Assembly (NCBI GenBank): GCA_016235155.1
Contig: JACRLW010000053.1
Location: 62,298 to 126,297, forward strand
DNA length: 64,000 nt
Direction: 5' to 3'
From: Planctomycetota bacterium
GTDB lineage: Bacteria; Planctomycetota; UBA1135; UBA2386
Shown in pieces: positions 38,708-47,390 of this stretch. The notes below the pieces were generated by a model, which searched no databases, was not told the origin of the DNA, and saw only the letters and a list, made by a program, of their open reading frames with translations. Position 1 is the first letter of the stretch; every line of letters starts with the position of its first letter. Both the position numbers and the translations under genes were made by a program.

Positions 38708-39064
38708 GGCGACTTCCCCGGTCCGACGCCGTCGCTAGAATCCGCCCCGTTCCCGGTCGTGCGAAGCGACGGCAGGGACCCGCGATGCGGGGCCTTCCCA
38801 TCCGATCCGCCGAGATGGACGACACGAGCCAAGATCACGACCGACGTCGCATGGATCCCGATCCGTGCAGCCGAGAGTCGGGCGCCGGACCGGGCAGCGC
38901 CGAAACCACGACCTTCCGGGAGCGCGCTTGGCGGCGACGCGCACCCTTCGTTCGCAGTGCGGGTGATCCGGCGCGTGCCCGATCCCCGGCGAGCCGCGCG
39001 GACCGGGTCGAAGCGGACATCGTGCCGCTCGGCGATCGCGGTCCATCCCTCGCGAGAAAGACCC
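38708..39064 (+). other. Long leader region before the RRM protein gene, 357 nt
   Basis: Two weak ORFs cross it on opposite strands, but both have shadow-like Arg-rich composition. It starts with TAGAAT at 38736, a good -10 candidate, so the transcript would have a leader of about 320 nt. Hairpin-capable sequence GGGACCCGCGATGCGGGG occurs at about 38775. Genes for small RRM or cold-shock proteins often have long regulated leaders. Confidence 0.45.
38736..38741 (+). promoter_or_regulatory. Candidate -10 element (TAGAAT)
   Basis: TAGAAT, one of the closest matches to TATAAT in the intergenic DNA inspected, lies 323 nt before the RRM gene and 28 nt after the kynureninase-like gene. Confidence 0.3.
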
Positions 39065-39430
39065 ATGGGAAAGCGACTCTTCGTCGGCAACCTCTCCTAC
39101 GACACGACTGAAGACACCCTGCTCGAGCACTTCCAGAAGGACGGGCGGCAGGTGGCGAGCTGCAAGATCATGACGGACCGCGACACCGGCCGTTCGCGCG
39201 GCTTCGCGTTCGTCGAGTTCGCGACCGACGAGGAGGCGGCCGCAGCGATCACCGCGATGAACGGCGTCGAAATCGACGGCCGGCCGATGCGCGTGAACGA
39301 AGCCCAGGATCGTCCCGCGCGTCCCGCAGGTGGCGGCGGTGGTGGCGGCGGCGGTGGCCGGCGCGGCGGTGGCGGTGGTGGCGGCGGCGGACATCGCGAT
39401 CGCGGTAGCCGCGACTCCGAGAAGTGGTGA
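39065..39430 (+). CDS. RRM-type RNA-binding protein with glycine-rich tail
   Basis: The product is 121 aa, starting at MGKRLFVGNLSYDT. One RNA recognition motif is complete: RNP2 is RLFVGNLSY, RNP1 is RSRGFAFVEF, and the two helices (DTLLEHFQKDG and EEAAAAITAMNG) are in place. It is followed by a tail of two glycine runs separated by RR and a charged end (HRDRGSRDSEKW). Such proteins, common in cyanobacteria and planctomycetes, bind RNA and are often cold-induced. It is encoded between the two kynurenine-type genes but has a different role. Confidence 0.92.
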   Translation: MGKRLFVGNLSYDTTEDTLLEHFQKDGRQVASCKIMTDRDTGRSRGFAFVEFATDEEAAAAITAMNGVEIDGRPMRVNEAQDRPARPAGGGGGGGGGGRRGGGGGGGGGHRDRGSRDSEKW

Positions 39431-39444
39431 CCGCCGCGCGCGCG

Positions 39445-39450
39445 TAGCAT
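39445..39450 (+). promoter_or_regulatory. Candidate -10 element (TAGCAT) near the formamidase start
   Basis: TAGCAT ends 10 nt before the ATG at 39461, so the message would have a leader of only a few nucleotides. Confidence 0.28.
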
Positions 39451-39460
39451 CGCGCCGCCG

Positions 39461-40105
39461 ATGACTCGCCGCATCTGGGACATCTCCGAGCCGATCTCGC
39501 CCGCGACCGCCGTCTTCCCCGGCGACACACCCTTCTCTTCGGAGTGGGTGCTTCGCATGGATGCCGGCGCTTCGTGCAACGTGTCGACGATCCGGATGTC
39601 CGCGCATTGCGGCACCCACACCGACGCACCCTTGCACTTCGCCTCGGGCGCGCCGTCGATCGCCGAGGTCGGTCTCGAGCGCTACGTCGGGCCGTGCCGC
39701 GTGATCGCGGTCGCGGGTCGTGGTGATCCGCCGCTCGTCCCGGCCGAAGCGTTGGGCGACCGAGAGCTGCGCGGCGCCGAGCGCGTGCTGCTGAAGACCC
39801 GCGATCGCCACGACCACACGGTCTTCGTGCCGGCGTTCACCGCTCTCGGGCCCGACGCCGCGCGCCGGCTCGCGCAGGCCGGGGTGAAGCTCGTCGGTCT
39901 CGACACGCCGAGCATGGATCACGCGACGTCGAAGGAACTCGCCGCGCATCACGTGCTGTTCACGGGCGGCGTCGCGATCCTCGAGAACCTCGATCTGTCC
40001 GCCGTGCCGCCCGGCGACTACGAACTGATCGCGTTGCCGCTGCGGATCGTCGGCGGCGACTCGTCTCCCGTACGCGCGATCCTGCGTGAGTTGCCCGAGC
40101 GATGA
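39461..40105 (+). CDS. kynB: Kynurenine formamidase, cyclase family
   Basis: The product is 214 aa, starting at MTRRIWDISEPISP. It carries the metal motif of the family, HCGTHTDAPLHF (about 49-60), with WDIS-PI and VFPGDTPF before it and YVGPCRVI after it, all typical of bacterial KynB. The enzyme hydrolyses N-formylkynurenine to kynurenine and formate in the cytoplasm. Its ATGA overlap couples it to the EEP-family gene. With the kynureninase-like gene upstream it suggests tryptophan catabolism; no tryptophan dioxygenase is in the window. Confidence 0.88.
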   Translation: MTRRIWDISEPISPATAVFPGDTPFSSEWVLRMDAGASCNVSTIRMSAHCGTHTDAPLHFASGAPSIAEVGLERYVGPCRVIAVAGRGDPPLVPAEALGDRELRGAERVLLKTRDRHDHTVFVPAFTALGPDAARRLAQAGVKLVGLDTPSMDHATSKELAAHHVLFTGGVAILENLDLSAVPPGDYELIALPLRIVGGDSSPVRAILRELPER

Positions 40106-41184
40106 CCCGACTGCTCGCTTCCACCGTCCCGTTCCTCGTCGCGTCGCTCGCCGTTGCCTGTCATCTGCGGCAGGAGAATGGCGAGACGACCCGAACCTCC
40201 CTGCTGCCGATCGCCCAGAGCGCACCGGGCACGGAACTGACGTTCGCGTTCTGGAACGTCGAAAACCTCTTCGACTCCGAAGACGACCCGTCGAACGCGG
40301 GCGACGACGAGTACCTCCCCGCGCGCGAATGGACGCCCGAGCGGTACGCGCTCAAGCTCGACCACGTGGCGGGGGAGATCAAGGAAGTGGCGCCGCACGT
40401 GATCGGCTTCGCCGAGGTCGAGAACCAGCGCGTGCTCGACGACCTCGTCGCACAGCCTGCTCTCGCGGGCCAGAGCTTCACCGTCGTCCACCGTGAGTCG
40501 CCCGACCCGCGGGGCATCGACGTCGCGCTCGCCTTCCGCGCGCCCTTCGAACTCGACGGCGGTGACGACGCCGTCGTCCTCCATCCCGTGCGACGCGCGA
40601 GCGGGCCATCACGCAGCGTGCTCGAGGTCCGCCTGCGCGCGGGCGATGCGCGACTCGTGGTGTTCGTCAACCACTGGCCGTCGCGCGGCAGCGATCGCGA
40701 CGGTTCCTTCCGCGCCGTCGCGGGAGCGGTCTGCAAGGCCGCGGCCCTCGCGGCCATCGAACGCGAGAAGGCCGCCGGCCGCGACGCCGACGTGCTGATC
40801 GTCGGCGACTTCAACGACGACCCCTGGGATGCCTCGATCGTCACGGCACTCGGAGCGGTCCGCAGTCGCAACGCCGCGCTGAATCGCCGCGACGGCACGC
40901 CGCTCTGGAACGCGTCCTGGCCGCTGCTCGCAACGCCCGATCTCGGCACCCTCTACTACAACCCCGAGTGGACCTGGAACGTCTTCGACCAATGCATCCT
41001 CTCGCGCGGGATGCTCGACGCGACGGGCTTCACGTACGTCGACGGTTCGCTCCACGTGCACGCGCCGGACAAGTTGCGCGACGACTTGCGTCGCCCGAAG
41101 TGGTTCCGCCGCGGACGCGGCGGCAAGTGGGACGAGGGCTACAGCGATCACTTCATGATCGCGGGGCGCTTGATCACGAAGTGA
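40102..41184 (+). CDS. Endonuclease/exonuclease/phosphatase (EEP) family lipoprotein
   Basis: The product is 360 aa, with a signal ending in lipobox AVAC. All EEP core motifs are there: FWNVENLFD, GFAEVEN (metal Glu), NHWPSRG (His), GDFNDDP (Asp/Asn) and GYSDHFMI (Asp/His). The superfamily cleaves phosphodiester bonds in nucleic acids or lipids, or phosphates in inositols; the exported location suggests scavenging extracellular nucleic acid or phosphoester. The start ATG is in the 4-nt overlap with kynB. It faces the methyltransferase gene, overlapping its end by 11 nt. Confidence 0.85.
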   Translation: MTRLLASTVPFLVASLAVACHLRQENGETTRTSLLPIAQSAPGTELTFAFWNVENLFDSEDDPSNAGDDEYLPAREWTPERYALKLDHVAGEIKEVAPHVIGFAEVENQRVLDDLVAQPALAGQSFTVVHRESPDPRGIDVALAFRAPFELDGGDDAVVLHPVRRASGPSRSVLEVRLRAGDARLVVFVNHWPSRGSDRDGSFRAVAGAVCKAAALAAIEREKAAGRDADVLIVGDFNDDPWDASIVTALGAVRSRNAALNRRDGTPLWNASWPLLATPDLGTLYYNPEWTWNVFDQCILSRGMLDATGFTYVDGSLHVHAPDKLRDDLRRPKWFRRGRGGKWDEGYSDHFMIAGRLITK

Positions 41185-42496
41185 CCGAGCGCCGGCGGAT
41201 GACGGCGGCGAAGAAGCCGTCCATTCCGTGCACGTGCGGTCTCAACCGCAGGAAGGTCCCGCTCGGATCGGTGATCGGCGCCGCGGCTTCCTTGCCGAGG
41301 ATCTCCTTGACGCGCACGAGCTCGAGGCCCGGATCGCGTGCGAGCACGCGCTCGACCTGCCGTTCGTTCTCCGCCGCGAACAGCGTGCAGGTCGAGTAGA
41401 TCACGCGCGCGCCGACCTGGAGGTGCGCGAGCGCACGGTCGAGCAGCATCGCCTGCGTCGCCTGCAAGTTCGGAAACGCGACGGTGCGCAACGACCAGCG
41501 CGCATCGGGACGGCGCCGCCACGAGCCGATGCCCGTGCACGGCACGTCGAGCAGGATGCGATCGGCGCTACGGGCGAACGCGGCGACCTCTTCCGGCCAG
41601 CCGTCCTCGGCGACGACGAGCGATCGCACGTTCGACGTCCCCGCGCGCCGCCGCCGCTCGACCAGGCTCGCGATGCGTTGGTCGTGCGGATCGACGGCGA
41701 GCACCTCGCCCTGGTTCTTCAGCGCGGCGGCGAGCGCGAGCGTCTTGCCGCCGGCGCCGGCGCAGGCGTCCAGCACGCGCCCGCGCGGAGGCGGTGCGAC
41801 GACGTGGCACACCAGCTGGCTCGCCTCGTCCTGTTGTTCGAAGCTGCCGTCCTGGAACGCCTTGCTCGAGAACAGCGAGAGCGCGCCCGCGACGACCAGC
41901 CCGTGCGGCGCGTGTGGCGTCGGCCGCGTGGCGACGCCTTCGTCCGCCAGCCGCCGCGCGAGTTCGTCGCGGTCTTTGACCTTCAGCGTGTTCGCCCGCA
42001 GTGTCAGCGGCGGCTCCTCGTTCAGGCTCTTCGCGATCGCCGCGGCTTCGTCCGCGAACTCCTCGCGGAATCGCGCGGCAATCCAGTCATGCATCGACCA
42101 GGTCAGGCCGAAGCGCGTGTCGGGGTCGCGTGCGCGCGCGATGCGCGCATCGACGCTCGTCACGAACTGCCAGTCGATGCGCGGCAGGCGACGGCTCGCC
42201 TCGGGGACATCGATCTCCAAGTCGAGCAACATCGCGCACACGTGGCGCGCAGGCTCGACGAGTGCTTCCGGCATCACGCGCTGCTCGCCGCGCCCGCGCA
42301 ACGCGCCGTCGAGTGCGAAGTCGAGGCGTCGCTCCTGCTGGAGCACGCGGTAGCAGCGGCGTGCGACGAGCCGTCGATCCTCGGCGGACAGTCCGAGCGC
42401 CGGCAACGCGTCGCCGAGGACTTCGCGCAATCGCCGATCCTCGCGCTGGCTCCTCAGCCGCAGCTCGACGGCGAGCTCATCCAGGCGCGCGTCCAA
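41174..42496 (-). CDS. rsmB: RsmB-family rRNA m5C methyltransferase
   Basis: The product is 440 aa from a TTG at 42496, one nucleotide after the stop of the subtilisin gene; the ORF-track start lies deep in that gene and its first 50 residues are shadow sequence. The N-terminal third is the helical NusB-like domain. The SAM site is DACAGAGGKTLALAA, motif IV is LLDVPCTGIGSWRRRPD and the catalytic cysteine is in YSTCTLFAAENERQV. RsmB methylates C967 of 16S rRNA with SAM. The TTG start is inferred from the domain boundary and spacing. Confidence 0.85.
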   Translation of the reverse strand: MDARLDELAVELRLRSQREDRRLREVLGDALPALGLSAEDRRLVARRCYRVLQQERRLDFALDGALRGRGEQRVMPEALVEPARHVCAMLLDLEIDVPEASRRLPRIDWQFVTSVDARIARARDPDTRFGLTWSMHDWIAARFREEFADEAAAIAKSLNEEPPLTLRANTLKVKDRDELARRLADEGVATRPTPHAPHGLVVAGALSLFSSKAFQDGSFEQQDEASQLVCHVVAPPPRGRVLDACAGAGGKTLALAAALKNQGEVLAVDPHDQRIASLVERRRRAGTSNVRSLVVAEDGWPEEVAAFARSADRILLDVPCTGIGSWRRRPDARWSLRTVAFPNLQATQAMLLDRALAHLQVGARVIYSTCTLFAAENERQVERVLARDPGLELVRVKEILGKEAAAPITDPSGTFLRLRPHVHGMDGFFAAVIRRRSVTS

Positions 42497-42497
42497 G

Positions 42498-45065
42498 TCA
42501 GCGCAGGCGGCGGAAGCCGGAAGCCCGCACGCGGCTGATCTGCTGCATCGGCTCGAGCGCGAAGTCGAGTCCTTGCAGATTCGTCGCGTCCGACGCGACG
42601 TCGACCAGCGCGGGCGAGTCGGAGTTGGGCCAGATCCCGAACAACTCGCCGTCATCGCCGATGAGGCCGTCGTTGTCGCGGTCGGTGCCGGCGACGAGCA
42701 GGTAGCTCCCGACGGCGATCAGCGACTGCGACGACGACTGCATGGTGAACGCGAAGCTCTGTGCCGCCGCGGTCTGGGTCTGGAAGACCGTGTCGAGCGT
42801 GTCGAAGTCGACGAGCAGCACGTAGACCGTGTCGGTGTTCGACGCCGTGCCGACCGACATCGACACCGTCACGCGCTTGCCCGTCGCGTTGGTCGACGCG
42901 ACGTCGAGGAAGGCGTGGTACTCGCCCGCGGGCAACGAGCCGCGCGTCGCGACGAGGTCGACGCGATCGTGGGTGATCGGACCGCCGCCCGCCGCCGCGA
43001 CGAAGGTCGCCGCGAGCCAACCGGTCGGCTCACCGGCCGCGTAGCCGATCGCGCTCGTGCCGACCGAGACCGCGAGCGTGCCCGTGCCGTCGTTGAACAA
43101 GCCGACCTGCGTGGCACTCGTCGTCGCGCCGAGGTTCACGCCGCTGGGGCTCGCGCGGAGCAGGGGTCCGATCGGAAACGAGTTCGCGGCATCGCGGAGC
43201 GCCGCGACCGGATCGATGAGACCGAAGCCGAAGGTGTTGTCGCGGCCGGCCGCGCCGAGGTCCTTCGCGTTGGTCGTGATCAGGGCTTCGAGCTGCGCCG
43301 GCGTGAACGTGCCGTCGATCGCGAGCAACAACGACGCGAGCCCCGCGACGTGCGGGCACGCCATCGACGTGCCGTTCTCGAACACGAAGATCGGGTTGCG
43401 GTTCACGTCGACGGAGCACGACAGCACGCCGTCGGGGTAGTTGTCCCCGTTCTGGTCGACGCTCATGTCGCCGCCCGGCGCGACGACGTCCACCGTCGGC
43501 CCGGTGTTGGAGTACGGCGCGAGCTGTTCGTCGAAGCGCACGGCGCCGACCGAGAGGTTGCTGGGATACGAAGCGGGGTACCCGGGCGTGCTGGTCGCGT
43601 CGTTGCCCGCCGCGCAGACGACGAACAAGCCGGCGTTGCGCGCATCGGCGTAGACCTGCTGCTCCACCGAACTGCTCGACGGCCCGCCGAGGCTCATGTT
43701 CAAGACGTCGGCGCGGCCGCGCGGTACCGCGGGTGCTTGCGGTGTCGTGCCCGATGCGTTGGGCAGACCCGCCGCGTACTTCACCGCCTCCATGATGTCG
43801 GCGGAGGTCCCGCCGCCTTGCCCCAGCGCGCGCAGCGCCATCAGCTTGCAGTTCCAATCCATGCCGGCGACGCCGCTGCCGTTGTTGCTGCGCGCGCCGA
43901 TGGTCCCCGCGACGTGCGTGCCGTGCCAACTGCTGTTCGGCGGTTGCGCGAGATCGCCGGCATCTTCGGGATCGTTGTCGATGCCGTTGCCGTCGCGCGC
44001 GCGCGTCGCCGAGCTGATGAAGTCGAAACCCTGCACGAGCCGTCCCGAGAACTCGGGATGCGAACTGACGATGCCGGTGTCGATGATCGCGACGACGACG
44101 GACGAACTGCCGGTCGTCTCGTTCCAGGCCTGATCCATGCGGAGCTGCGCGTAGTGCCACTGCAGGCGGTAGTGCGGATCGTTCGGCTCGAGCGATGCGG
44201 CGGCGAAGCGCAGCCAGTTCGGACTCGCGGCGCGCACGCCGGGCCGAGCCTCGGCACGCAGCGCGGCGAGGCAGGTCTCCATCTCGAGGCTCCACTCGAG
44301 CGGTGCACCGCTCGTCACGCTCTGCAGCGCCGCGGATCCGACGACGCGGTGCACGCTGATCTCGCTCGCTCCGCACGGTGAGACCGGCTCGGACTCGAGA
44401 CCCGCGGCCGCGAACTCGACGGGATCGATGGCCACGGCCGCGATGCGGCGCATCACGACGACCTCACCGCTTGCCATCGGGTGTTGGGCTCCGAGCCATG
44501 CGGCTTGCGCGGCATCGCGCCGTTCGCGCGTGTTCGCGGGCACCGGCACTTCGATCGCGGCGCCGTCGATCGCGCCGGCATCCGTGGCGAGAGCGTCGAT
44601 CGACCATCGCGCCGCCGTCGGGCCGCCCGCGACGCAGAGATCGAGTTCCATCGCCTCACCGACCGCGAGCACGCAGGTCGCCCCCGGAGCGAGCCGCGCC
44701 GCGAGACGTCCGGTCGCGGTCTCGAGCAGGAACAGCGCCGAGCCGTCCCCCGCGTCGAACGCGATACGCAACCAACTTGGCGCGAGCGTGACGCGTCGTA
44801 CGTCGCGCGGATCGTCGCCGCCGACCACGCCCTCGAGGTGACGCAGTGCGACCAGGGCACCGGCGTCTACGGCATGGGCGCGATCGTCGTCGCCGCGCTC
44901 GTCCAGGACCTGCCACCCGCCGCTGCCGCTCTGCGGGATCGTGAGCGTGCCCGACAGCCGCGGGCCCGACGGTCCGCCGCCGCCGCCGCCACCTCCGCAG
45001 CCGGCGAGGACGACGCAGGACAACGTCGCGGCGAGGAACGAAGCGAAGGGCAGTGTGGGGCGCAT
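42498..45065 (-). CDS. Subtilisin-like (S8) serine protease lipoprotein
   Basis: The product is 855 aa, starting at MRPTLPFASF with lipobox LAGC (Cys23) followed by eight Gly residues. The catalytic triad is visible: Asp about 329 in AIIDTGI, His about 381 in WHGTHVAGTIG and Ser about 567 in NGTSMACPHVAG; the oxyanion Asn is in CAAGNDA. Residues 40-290 are an unusual N-terminal region containing the propeptide-like part. After the protease (about 620) there is a beta domain and a final calcium-like segment (DRDNDGLIGDDGELFG). It is probably exported to digest proteins outside the cell. The 919-aa ORF start adds 64 shadow residues. Confidence 0.9.
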   Translation of the reverse strand: MRPTLPFASFLAATLSCVVLAGCGGGGGGGGPSGPRLSGTLTIPQSGSGGWQVLDERGDDDRAHAVDAGALVALRHLEGVVGGDDPRDVRRVTLAPSWLRIAFDAGDGSALFLLETATGRLAARLAPGATCVLAVGEAMELDLCVAGGPTAARWSIDALATDAGAIDGAAIEVPVPANTRERRDAAQAAWLGAQHPMASGEVVVMRRIAAVAIDPVEFAAAGLESEPVSPCGASEISVHRVVGSAALQSVTSGAPLEWSLEMETCLAALRAEARPGVRAASPNWLRFAAASLEPNDPHYRLQWHYAQLRMDQAWNETTGSSSVVVAIIDTGIVSSHPEFSGRLVQGFDFISSATRARDGNGIDNDPEDAGDLAQPPNSSWHGTHVAGTIGARSNNGSGVAGMDWNCKLMALRALGQGGGTSADIMEAVKYAAGLPNASGTTPQAPAVPRGRADVLNMSLGGPSSSSVEQQVYADARNAGLFVVCAAGNDATSTPGYPASYPSNLSVGAVRFDEQLAPYSNTGPTVDVVAPGGDMSVDQNGDNYPDGVLSCSVDVNRNPIFVFENGTSMACPHVAGLASLLLAIDGTFTPAQLEALITTNAKDLGAAGRDNTFGFGLIDPVAALRDAANSFPIGPLLRASPSGVNLGATTSATQVGLFNDGTGTLAVSVGTSAIGYAAGEPTGWLAATFVAAAGGGPITHDRVDLVATRGSLPAGEYHAFLDVASTNATGKRVTVSMSVGTASNTDTVYVLLVDFDTLDTVFQTQTAAAQSFAFTMQSSSQSLIAVGSYLLVAGTDRDNDGLIGDDGELFGIWPNSDSPALVDVASDATNLQGLDFALEPMQQISRVRASGFRRLR

Positions 45066-45168
45066 GGTCGAGTTCCCGTCGGGAGCGACGCGGCATTCAA
45101 GCGCGCGCGTCCCGAGTCGTCGACCGCCGCCTTGCCGCGGCACCTTCGCTCGCGCACGCTTCGCGGGC

Positions 45169-45573
45169 ATGAAGCGTCCGATCAACCCCGGCGAACTCTG
45201 CAAGCCGAGCGGCTTCCAGCACGGCTGGCTCGTCGAGAGCGGCGGCGGCGCGCGCACGCTCTATCTCGCCGGTCAATGCGACTACGACCAGGCGGGCGCC
45301 GTGCGTCGTCGCGGCGACCTCGCCGGCCAGGTCCGCGGCGCGATGGAGAACATCGGCTTCGTCCTGCGCGACGCCGGCATGGCCTTCGACGACGTCGTGC
45401 AGCTCAATCTCTACGTGCGCAGTCGCGACGACTACGTCACCGCGCGCCGCGAGATCGGCGCCGCCTGGAAGCAGATCTGCGGTCGCCACTACCCGGCGAT
45501 GGCGCTGTTCATGGTGATGTCGCTGCTCGATCCCGACGCGTTGGTCGAGATCCAGGGCATCGCGGCCCAGTGA
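45169..45573 (+). CDS. RidA/YjgF-family protein
   Basis: The product is 134 aa, starting at MKRPINPGELCKPSGFQHGW. The family pattern is clear: LYLAGQCDYDQAG, VRGAMENIGFVLRDAGMAFD, VVQLNLYVRSRDDY with the Arg that holds the carboxylate, and LVEIQGIAA with the late Glu. RidA enzymes hydrolyse reactive enamine/imine intermediates from PLP enzymes, protecting metabolism. It lies divergent from the protease gene across 103 nt and converges on the SGNH hydrolase gene with a 4-nt gap. Confidence 0.9.
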   Translation: MKRPINPGELCKPSGFQHGWLVESGGGARTLYLAGQCDYDQAGAVRRRGDLAGQVRGAMENIGFVLRDAGMAFDDVVQLNLYVRSRDDYVTARREIGAAWKQICGRHYPAMALFMVMSLLDPDALVEIQGIAAQ

Positions 45574-45577
45574 ACCG

Positions 45578-47263
45578 TCACGGCCGCAGGCCGATCGCCG
45601 TCGCGCTGAGGACGCCGCGTGAGCGATCCGAGGGATCGACGATCAGCGCCTGGACCAGCCACTGCTCCGGCACGTTCGCCGTCGCCGCAGGATCCAGATC
45701 GTGTCGGATCTCGAAGCGGCCGTCCGCGCGGACCGTCGCTTCGAGTCGCGGCAGGTCGAGCAGGTCCAGGCGCAGCGGCATCCATGCGCGATCGGCGAGC
45801 TGCAGCGGTCGATCGTGCGCCAGCTCGAAGTGACCGTAGCGGGTCGGCAGCGGCGCCGACGTGCGCACGGCGCCGAGCCATGCGAACACGCGCCACCCCG
45901 GGACGCCTCGACCCTCGACCACAAGGCACGCGCCACCGGCCCGGGGCTCGAGATGCGTGACGAGTTCGGGTCCCGCGATGGTCACCCGTCCCGCGACAAG
46001 GCGGCCGAAGTCGCCGAGGACCACCAACTCGTGTTCGCCCGGCGCCGTGCACGCCGGGATCGCGATCGTCGCGCGGTCGTGTGATCGGGCCGCGACGTCG
46101 ACCTCGACGGAATCCAACCGGGCGCGGTCGATCCGTTCGAGTCCCCGACCCACCAGCGCGACTTCGCCCCCGGCGAGCGACGGGATGCGCATCGGGAACA
46201 CCGAGGCGACGACCGGGACCTCGTCCTCACCGTCTGCGGCGCCGCGCCCACCGATCCGTTCGCGCGCGATCGCGAGCACCCGGGCCGCGATGAGCGAATG
46301 GCCGTGCGGCGTCGGGTGGACGCCGTCCGCGAAGCAGTGCGTGCGATCCCCGGGCGGCACGGGCTCGACGCGCGCGAGGGCATCGTCCTCCTCGTCGAAC
46401 GTCGCCCGCGCATCGATCACGCGGGCGCCGGCGCTCGCGGCGAGTTGGACCAGGGCGTCGCGGTACTCGTCGCCGATCGGGTACTTCGCGCGCATCCCTC
46501 GCTCGATCGGCGGGATGACCACGCAGATCGCCCCGCCGAGTCGCGTCACCGCGTCGAACATGGCGAGCAGGTTCTCGCGGAACTCGAACGGCGACACGCG
46601 TCGTCCGTCGGGCGCCTCGCCGCGTTCGAACGCCGCGACGTAGCTCGCGCGATCCGCGCGCGCATGTCCTTCGATCAGCCGACCGAGTCGCGAGCCGCCG
46701 TGATCTCGGCGCTGAGTCCGTTCGCGGTCGGAGGTTCCGATCGCGGGGACGTAGTCGTTCCAGGCGCCGACGTAGAACACGGTCAGGTCCGGCGCGAAGC
46801 GCGTCGCCTCGCGCTCGAGCAGTCGCCGGTCCTGCCACGTCGACCAACCCGGCAGCGCGGCGACGATCGCCGCGACGCGACGCCGCGGCGTTTCGTCCTG
46901 GAGCGAGCGTTCGAGCACGCGCGGCCACGACTCCTCCTCGCGCACGCCGATCCCGAACGTCGAGGAGTCGCCGACACACAGCACGCGGAAGTCGCCGGCA
47001 GACTTCGCGCCGCGAGGGAGCGCACCGCGGAGACCGAGCTCGTTCACGCGCAGACCGGTTGCGCCGGCGCGGAGCCGCCAGAACAGCTCGTCGTCCGTCT
47101 CGAAGACGTCGGCCAACCCGAGTTCCGGCCCGAGGAACTCGAGTTCCGCCGCATCGGCCGGGATTCCCAGTCCGAGCAGCACGATCTCCGCCGCGCCGAG
47201 CGCAGCGACGAACCCGCCCAGTGCGAGCACCGCGCGTTTCACGGATCGGGAGAGCGACGACAT
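45578..47263 (-). CDS. Membrane-anchored SGNH/GDSL hydrolase with IPT-like beta domain
   Basis: The product is 561 aa, with an N-terminal hydrophobic anchor (AVLALGGFVAALGAAEIVLLGL). The SGNH blocks are CVGDSSTFG (Ser100), YVGAWND (Asn169) and DGVHPTPHGH (Asp313, His316), so the esterase triad is complete. After about residue 345 comes a beta-rich region (IPSLAGGEVALVGRGLERID) that resembles IPT/TIG immunoglobulin-like folds. Enzymes of this class often deacetylate or deacylate envelope glycans. The downstream RidA gene is convergent. Confidence 0.82.
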   Translation of the reverse strand: MSSLSRSVKRAVLALGGFVAALGAAEIVLLGLGIPADAAELEFLGPELGLADVFETDDELFWRLRAGATGLRVNELGLRGALPRGAKSAGDFRVLCVGDSSTFGIGVREEESWPRVLERSLQDETPRRRVAAIVAALPGWSTWQDRRLLEREATRFAPDLTVFYVGAWNDYVPAIGTSDRERTQRRDHGGSRLGRLIEGHARADRASYVAAFERGEAPDGRRVSPFEFRENLLAMFDAVTRLGGAICVVIPPIERGMRAKYPIGDEYRDALVQLAASAGARVIDARATFDEEDDALARVEPVPPGDRTHCFADGVHPTPHGHSLIAARVLAIARERIGGRGAADGEDEVPVVASVFPMRIPSLAGGEVALVGRGLERIDRARLDSVEVDVAARSHDRATIAIPACTAPGEHELVVLGDFGRLVAGRVTIAGPELVTHLEPRAGGACLVVEGRGVPGWRVFAWLGAVRTSAPLPTRYGHFELAHDRPLQLADRAWMPLRLDLLDLPRLEATVRADGRFEIRHDLDPAATANVPEQWLVQALIVDPSDRSRGVLSATAIGLRP

Positions 47264-47353
47264 CGCCGGATGGCTGGCTCCCTGCCGCGCTACGGCGAGC
47301 TTCCTAACGCTTCTTGTGTGAGTGCGTCAATCGCGTGCGTCGGACGTGTACCC

Positions 47354-47390
47354 GAACCCCCGATGCCATGCCGAGGCAGGACTGGGGTTC
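47354..47390 (-). terminator. Possible terminator after the papain-like peptidase gene
   Basis: GAACCCC and GGGGTTC can pair around a 23-nt interior that itself has complementary bases (CCTGCC and GGCATGG, imperfect). The hairpin starts at the stop codon. No T-run follows, so confidence is low. Confidence 0.3.

Noticed and set aside
38677-39111. 144-aa ORF before the RRM gene
   Set aside because: It starts inside the kynureninase-like gene, runs into the RRM gene in another frame, and has shadow-like composition.
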